The notes beneath the pieces were generated by a model. It was not told the origin of the DNA and ran no database searches. It saw only the letters and a program-made list of their open reading frames with translations. The position numbers and the translations under genes are program-made. A stretch of 10,872 nucleotides of DNA, from NCBI GenBank assembly GCA_002506365.1, contig DAXK01000025.1:108383-119254 (forward strand), given 5' to 3'. Positions 7,175 through 10,872 of this stretch are shown in pieces. Positions within the stretch are counted from its first letter, which is position 1; every line of letters starts with the position of its first letter. This DNA comes from an archaeon UBA583 (GTDB taxonomy: Archaea; Nanobdellota; Nanobdellia; Woesearchaeales; UBA583).

Positions 7175-7780
7175 ATGGAAATATTTTTAGTAAGACATGG
7201 GGAATCTACTGCAAATAGAGATAATTTAATTCAAGGACAATTAAATACACAATTAAGTATATTAGGTAAAAAACAAGCAAAATTAGTGGCAAATCGATTA
7301 AAAAACTATAATTTTGACTATATCTATTCCTCAGATCTAAAAAGGGCTAAAAATACTGCAAATCAAATTAATTATTTTCATAATCGAAAATTAATTTTAG
7401 ATTTAAGATTAAGGGAAATTAATCGTGGAAAATGGCAAGGTAGAAAAAAATCAGAAGTTGATTTTAACTCATTACCTGGAACAAACTTTGAAAAAAGAAC
7501 TCCTAATGGGGAATCTATAATTGATCAAGATAAAAGAATAAATGAATTTATATCTCAAATAATTAATACTCATAAAAATCAAAATCATAAAGTTTTAATA
7601 GTATCTCATGGAGGAAGTATGAAATATTTATTAAAAAATATATTTAAATTAACTTTAAATCAATCTAAAAAAATTAAAAAATCTCATAATTGTGGATTTT
7701 ATCATATTGATTTTACAACAGATACTCCAAAATATGTAGTTGAAAATTGTAATTCTCATTTAGATGAATTAAATAATTAA
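7175..7780 (+). CDS. Histidine phosphatase (phosphoglycerate mutase-like superfamily)
   Basis: Members form a phosphohistidine intermediate and act as mutases or phosphatases on small phosphorylated molecules. The 201-residue protein opens with LVRHGES (5-11), where H8 is the catalytic histidine and R7 its phosphate-binding partner. R57 lies in SDLKRAKNTA, E81 in LREINRG is the likely proton donor, and H145 in VSHGG completes the pocket. The protein is shorter than typical cofactor-dependent phosphoglycerate mutase (about 230-250 residues) and closer in size to GpmB/CobC-type phosphatases, so I do not assign a glycolytic role. The substrate cannot be read from sequence. It has its own TATA box and is followed by a T8 tract. 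Confidence 0.88.
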   Translation: MEIFLVRHGESTANRDNLIQGQLNTQLSILGKKQAKLVANRLKNYNFDYIYSSDLKRAKNTANQINYFHNRKLILDLRLREINRGKWQGRKKSEVDFNSLPGTNFEKRTPNGESIIDQDKRINEFISQIINTHKNQNHKVLIVSHGGSMKYLLKNIFKLTLNQSKKIKKSHNCGFYHIDFTTDTPKYVVENCNSHLDELNN

Positions 7781-7829
7781 TAAAACTATTATAAAATAAA
7801 ACAAACTTAATTAAATTAAATAAAACTTA

Positions 7830-7837
7830 TTTTTTTT
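7830..7837 (+). terminator. T8 tract after the histidine phosphatase gene
   Basis: Eight consecutive T about 50 bases after the stop at 7780, with no stem ahead of them. This fits the U-tract termination used by archaea and would separate this gene from the one at 7889. Confidence 0.5.
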
Positions 7838-7888
7838 AGAAAGTTGATTAAATAACTTAATCAAAAAATAAAAACTCCTTAAATAAAA

Positions 7889-8383
7889 ATGATTATAGCA
7901 ATAAGTGGAAGTGTTGGAAGTGGAAAAACAACTATAGCTAAAAAATTATCTGAAAAATTAAATTATAAATTAATTAATTTAAATCAATTAGCTAAAGAAT
8001 ATAAAATTGAAGATGTTAAAGAACTTCAAACATTTGATTTTGATTTAGATAAGTTATTAGATGATTTAGAATTAAAATTAAAAAATAAAGAATTTGGAAA
8101 TGATGTTGTATTAGAAGGACATTTTGCACATTTTATTAATCCAGAATTTATTGATAAATTATTAATTATTGGAAGAGAACTAAATAAACTAAAACAAACT
8201 TACTCTGAACGTGGATATAATACGCAAAAAGTTGCAGATAATCTAGAAGTTGAATCTTTTAATTTATGTTTTTATGAGGCAGTTGATGAAGGTTATATTG
8301 AAGGAAAACAAGTTTTTTTAGTTGAAAATAATGAAACACTTGAAGATTGTTTAGATAAAATTAAAATTTTATTAATTCTTTAA
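7889..8383 (+). CDS. AK6/Fap7-family NTPase (archaeal 'putative adenylate kinase')
   Basis: The family hydrolyses ATP, has weak adenylate kinase activity, and in eukaryotes and archaea helps mature the small ribosomal subunit through contact with ribosomal protein uS11. The 164-residue chain has Walker A GSVGSGKT (7-14), a short NMP-like region with FDFDLDKL (49-56), the family's h-x-G-H motif as LEGHFAHFI (75-83), and the region RGYNTQKVADNLEVE (108-122), which matches the conserved R-G-Y-x-x-x-K-x-x-x-N-x-E-x-E signature. A C-terminal helix with E130 follows. There is no LID insert, as expected. Length is typical. The ATG at 7889 is right at the P-loop strand, so no earlier start is needed. 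No convincing TATA box or Shine-Dalgarno site is seen. With the NMD3-like gene it makes two ribosome-assembly factors in this window. Confidence 0.85.
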   Translation: MIIAISGSVGSGKTTIAKKLSEKLNYKLINLNQLAKEYKIEDVKELQTFDFDLDKLLDDLELKLKNKEFGNDVVLEGHFAHFINPEFIDKLLIIGRELNKLKQTYSERGYNTQKVADNLEVESFNLCFYEAVDEGYIEGKQVFLVENNETLEDCLDKIKILLIL

Positions 8384-8492
8384 CAACATCTATAAATGTC
8401 ATATACATCATATTTTCATATTTTGGATACCTATAAGGCTCAAATTCTAATATTTATATAACTTATATTTAATATTATAATTATTTGGAAAG

Positions 8493-8500
8493 TTATATAA
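8493..8500 (+). promoter_or_regulatory. TATA box of the 230-residue hypothetical gene
   Basis: TTATATAA begins 30 bases before the ATG at 8523. An out-of-frame ATG at 8513 would encode only seven codons and overlaps the real start, but a leaderless transcript beginning near 8523 would not contain it. The rest of the spacer 8384-8522 shows nothing convincing. Confidence 0.55.
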
Positions 8501-8522
8501 ATTTTAAAAATCATGTCTGTTT

Positions 8523-9215
8523 ATGAATCTAGATAATTATCAATTAGCTAAACTTAAGCATTTATATATTGATATTTTTAATTCAGATAACTTTTATTCC
8601 TCTTTAGAATCAAAAATTTTAGATTTAGAACCCTTATTTAATGAACCAATTAAACAAAGAATTGAGGGACATTATATTAGACAATTTGGGCGAGATAATT
8701 TAAAACAATATTTAATTGATTCGATTTATTCAAAACTTTGTAAAGATTTTACAATTGATTCAAAAAAATTTATCGATAAAAAATATAATCAACATAAATA
8801 TCTCTATTTTAGTAAAAATACAGATATGGATATTTTTTCATCAAATGAATTATCAAATATGAGACAAAAAAATTATTTATTTAACCAAATTAGTTTAAAC
8901 TCAAATATTGACATTTCACAAAGACCTTTAATATTTATAATAAATTCAATGACTGATTACATTACTGGCACAAATAGATTAATATTTACTCACACAAGAG
9001 AAATTTTAGTTTATCAAACTACACAATATTATCAAACTGCTAATAATCTTTCAACATATTCTAATAAAAATACTTTTTTATATGACATAAAGGAATTAAT
9101 CTTTGAATTATCACCTAAAAATATAACTCCTTACTTTAATATCGCATTACTAACCTTTTCAGATTCATCTAAACCTAAACCTCCAGAAAATTTAAAATTT
9201 AATAAAGTTGCATAA
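8523..9215 (+). CDS. Hypothetical protein, soluble, no recognised domain
   Basis: I do not recognise this 230-residue protein. It has no signal peptide or membrane helix, and only one cysteine, within YSKLCKDF (70-77). The N-terminal half is predicted helical and charged, with EGHYIRQFGRDNLKQYL (about 48-64). A more hydrophobic central strand follows (RPLIFIINSMTDYITGTNRL, about 134-153), then a Tyr/Thr/Asn-rich stretch and a Pro/Lys-rich end (SSKPKPPENLKF). No nucleotide-binding or metal-binding signature is visible. The low G+C and codon use match the other archaeal genes, and a well-placed TATA box supports the start. It converges with a minus-strand frame that ends one base after its stop. 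Confidence 0.7.
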   Translation: MNLDNYQLAKLKHLYIDIFNSDNFYSSLESKILDLEPLFNEPIKQRIEGHYIRQFGRDNLKQYLIDSIYSKLCKDFTIDSKKFIDKKYNQHKYLYFSKNTDMDIFSSNELSNMRQKNYLFNQISLNSNIDISQRPLIFIINSMTDYITGTNRLIFTHTREILVYQTTQYYQTANNLSTYSNKNTFLYDIKELIFELSPKNITPYFNIALLTFSDSSKPKPPENLKFNKVA

Positions 9216-9216
9216 T

Positions 9217-9513
9217 TTAATACTTTTTTTTATATTTTCTATCAACTTTAATTCCATTATTTATCTTAGAATAAATTTCGTTTTCCTTTACAGTTAACTT
9301 TGGTTTTTTATTTTTAAATTTAAATTTAATTATATTTTTATTAATTAAAATTTCAGCTTCTGCCTCTTCGTTATTATCTGCTAATGAAGCTAAGTGTTTA
9401 CGTATATGCTTGGAGTTGGCGCGCTGCGGGCTGTATACCGAGACAAAAAAACTTTGGAATAATAGTACGACAGCGGCAAATACCAACAATAAAAAAATGA
9501 CTTGAGAACTCAT
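9217..9513 (-). CDS. Chimeric frame: TadB N-terminus fused to an AT-rich archaeal gene tail
   Basis: The 98-residue frame has two unlike halves. Residues 1 to about 55 look like the start of TadB, the inner-membrane platform protein of Tad pilus systems: a membrane helix (about 5-27) followed by a basic RANSKHIRKH segment. It has a strong ribosome-binding site (GGAGG, 9518-9522, 4 bases from the ATG) and starts 11 bases after tadA ends, as expected in a tad operon. TadB is normally about 300 residues, so most is missing, including the F-type secretion domains. From about residue 57 the DNA turns AT-rich and the protein becomes Lys/Asn/Ile-rich (KFKNKKPKLTVKENEIYSK), like the tail of a different archaeal gene read on the same strand. 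The join is in frame, probably by chance. Treat this as two gene fragments, not one protein. Confidence 0.7.
   Translation of the reverse strand: MSSQVIFLLLVFAAVVLLFQSFFVSVYSPQRANSKHIRKHLASLADNNEEAEAEILINKNIIKFKFKNKKPKLTVKENEIYSKINNGIKVDRKYKKKY
9224..9231 (+). terminator. T8 tract after the hypothetical gene
   Basis: Eight T begin nine bases after the stop codon at 9213-9215. The tract fits a U-tract terminator for the plus-strand gene, and it is also part of the coding sequence (Lys codons) of the converging minus-strand frame. Confidence 0.45.
9335..9365. other. Composition breakpoint (chimeric join)
   Basis: Left of this point the DNA is about 15-20% G+C, lacks Shine-Dalgarno sites and encodes archaeal proteins. 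Right of it the DNA is about 43% G+C with bacterial Shine-Dalgarno sites and Tad genes. The switch occurs within about 30 bases inside a reading frame. I see no integrase, insertion-sequence ends, target duplication or tRNA that would explain it as an integration. Confidence 0.75.
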
Positions 9514-9524
9514 AAAGCCTCCAC

Positions 9525-10850
9525 TTAAAATCCGTTAGAAAGCATATCGACGGTAAATAAGCTATGAGGGAGCTCAATTCCCTTATCTTTAAGCTTACGT
9601 GCGAAGGTTGGCACTACACCTGTTGCAGCAAAACGTCCTCTAATACTATTATCTTCATTTTTACCTTCACGTCTGAAAGTGAAAATTTCAGACATAGTGA
9701 TCATGTCTCCCTCCATCCCTGTTACTTCTTGGATGCTGGTAATACGTCGTTTACCATCTTCTTGTCGTTGCAGTTGGATCACGATGTCAATGGCCGATGA
9801 TATTTGAGTTCTGATATTATGAACGGGCATTTCAAATCCGGCCATGCAAACCATATTTTCTAATCGCCCCAAGCCATCGCGGGGTGTGTTGGCATGAAGC
9901 GTTGTCATTGAGCCTTCATGGCCAGTATTCATTGCTGCTAACATATCAATTGCTTCACTACCACGTACTTCTCCGATGACAATTCGATCTGGCCGCATTC
10001 GTAAACAGTTTTTTACCAATTCACGCTGACTTACTTCACCTTTACCTTCAATATTGGCTGGTCTGGTTTCTAGTCTCACAGTATGAGGTTGTTGAAGTTG
10101 TAATTCCGCTGAATCCTCAATAGTAATGATTCTTTCATTATCAGGAATGAATCCAGATAAAATATTCAATAATGTGGTTTTACCACTACCGGTACCTCCA
10201 GAAATTAAAATATTTAGCCTACCTAATACAGTAGCTTGGATAAAGTCTGCCATAGGTTGTGTCATTGAGCCATAGTCGATAAGTTGCTGTACTTGTAGTT
10301 TATCAACCGTGAAGCGACGGATGGATAACGCTGGTCCATCTACTGCGAGAGGTGGGATGATGGCATTAATACGGCTACCGTCTTTAAGCCTTGCATCGAC
10401 CATGGGTGATGATTCATCAATTCTTCGTCCAACACCAGACACAATGCGATCAATAATATTTAATAAATGTTTATCGTCATAAAACTGAACCGATACTTGT
10501 TCTAATTTCCCTGAGCGTTCGACAAATATTCGATCGTAACTATTGACGAGAATATCTGCGATAGTTGGATCTTCCAGTAATGTTTCAAGCGGCCCTAAAC
10601 CGAGTATTTCGTCAGTAATTAGTTTAATTAGAACTTGCCTAACGTTAAGGCTAATTGGTCTGGTTTGTTTGTTCAGTAGGTGATAGCAAGAGTTAGCTAT
10701 CTTCTCTTTAGCAACGTCTGCTGGTAAGGTTTCGAGCACAGAGAGATCAAGTTGAGTGAGTAATTGACCAAATATTTCATGTTTGGTTTCCATATCACTG
10801 GTTGTTAACGTGCTAAAAGGATCGCTTGATTGGCTGTTGACAAATTCCAT
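9525..10850 (-). CDS. tadA: Tad pilus assembly ATPase TadA/CpaF
   Basis: A cytoplasmic hexameric ATPase of the type II/IV secretion superfamily that powers assembly of Flp/Tad pili. The 441-residue chain is complete. A variable N-terminus (about 1-65) precedes the N-terminal domain with EILGLGPLE (81-89) and the RR-x-DESSPMVDARL-x-DGSR region (142-160) typical of CpaF. Walker A is GGTGSGKTT (218-226), the Asp box IITIEDSAELQL (241-252), Walker B RPDRIVIGEVRG (286-297), and the His box HEGSMTTLHAN (311-321). All key residues are intact. GGAG (10857-10860) stands six bases before the ATG, a good bacterial Shine-Dalgarno site. tadB starts 11 bases after the stop. G+C content and codon use suggest a gammaproteobacterium. 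It belongs to a different genome, or at least a different origin, from the genes at 1-9215. Confidence 0.95.
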   Translation of the reverse strand: MEFVNSQSSDPFSTLTTSDMETKHEIFGQLLTQLDLSVLETLPADVAKEKIANSCYHLLNKQTRPISLNVRQVLIKLITDEILGLGPLETLLEDPTIADILVNSYDRIFVERSGKLEQVSVQFYDDKHLLNIIDRIVSGVGRRIDESSPMVDARLKDGSRINAIIPPLAVDGPALSIRRFTVDKLQVQQLIDYGSMTQPMADFIQATVLGRLNILISGGTGSGKTTLLNILSGFIPDNERIITIEDSAELQLQQPHTVRLETRPANIEGKGEVSQRELVKNCLRMRPDRIVIGEVRGSEAIDMLAAMNTGHEGSMTTLHANTPRDGLGRLENMVCMAGFEMPVHNIRTQISSAIDIVIQLQRQEDGKRRITSIQEVTGMEGDMITMSEIFTFRREGKNEDNSIRGRFAATGVVPTFARKLKDKGIELPHSLFTVDMLSNGF

Positions 10851-10872
10851 TATAGTCTCCGAAATATTTTAG
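10851..10872 (-). promoter_or_regulatory. Ribosome-binding site and short leader of tadA
   Basis: Read on the minus strand this contains GGAG followed by ACTATA and the tadA ATG. In-frame TAA bases further upstream could be the end of a preceding operon gene (a tadZ/cpaE-type gene is usual there), but the window ends before this can be seen. Confidence 0.6.

Noticed and set aside
8396..8461. 21-codon frame (MSYTSYF start) downstream of the AK6/Fap7 gene
   Set aside because: Too short, without a promoter at the right distance, and with no distinctive composition.
9564..9800. Plus-strand frame within tadA
   Set aside because: It is antisense to conserved CpaF coding sequence and the translation is low-quality, so it is a shadow frame.

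Overview
The window holds two kinds of DNA. Positions 1 to about 9350 are extremely AT-rich (hand-counted lines give roughly 15-20% G+C) and look archaeal, most likely from a small-genome DPANN-type archaeon (Woesearchaeota/Pacearchaeota-like). The reasons are an NMD3-family ribosome-biogenesis protein, an AK6/Fap7-type NTPase, two membrane-anchored proteins with a KKGQA/SKKAMA-style archaeal pilin-like N-terminus, no Shine-Dalgarno sites in front of most genes, and TATA boxes about 30 nt upstream of several ATGs, which is the leaderless archaeal arrangement. The lineage is inferred from these features and was not checked by a search. From about 9350 to the end, G+C rises to about 43%, genes carry strong bacterial Shine-Dalgarno sites, and the content is the start of a proteobacterial Tad pilus operon (tadA/cpaF then tadB, minus strand).

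Layout. 1-794 is gene-free and nearly devoid of G on the plus strand. 795-1412 encodes a short NMD3-like protein. 1413-2160 is a second long gene-poor spacer. 2161-5257 is a two-gene operon of large, cysteine-containing, N-terminally anchored proteins of unknown function. 5438-5524 may encode a 28-residue single-membrane-span microprotein behind a good TATA box, followed by adenylate kinase (5554-6195) with a zinc-type LID. A GC-rich hairpin follows at 6221-6249. Next come an MBL-fold hydrolase of the YycJ/WalJ type (6355-7122), a histidine phosphatase (7175-7780), an AK6/Fap7 family NTPase (7889-8383) and an unrecognised 230-residue protein (8523-9215). A minus-strand AT-rich gene tail converges on that last gene and runs in frame into the N-terminus of TadB at about 9350.

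How they fit together. NMD3 and AK6/Fap7 both act in late ribosome-subunit maturation, and the two kinases plus the phosphatase are core housekeeping functions. The archaeal genes seem to be mostly individually promoted, with poly-T tracts between them. The envelope-protein pair at 2161-5257 is the least understood part and the best candidate for new biology. The Tad genes have no visible connection with the rest. The simplest reading of the junction near 9350 is a chimeric assembly join; true transfer is the alternative.
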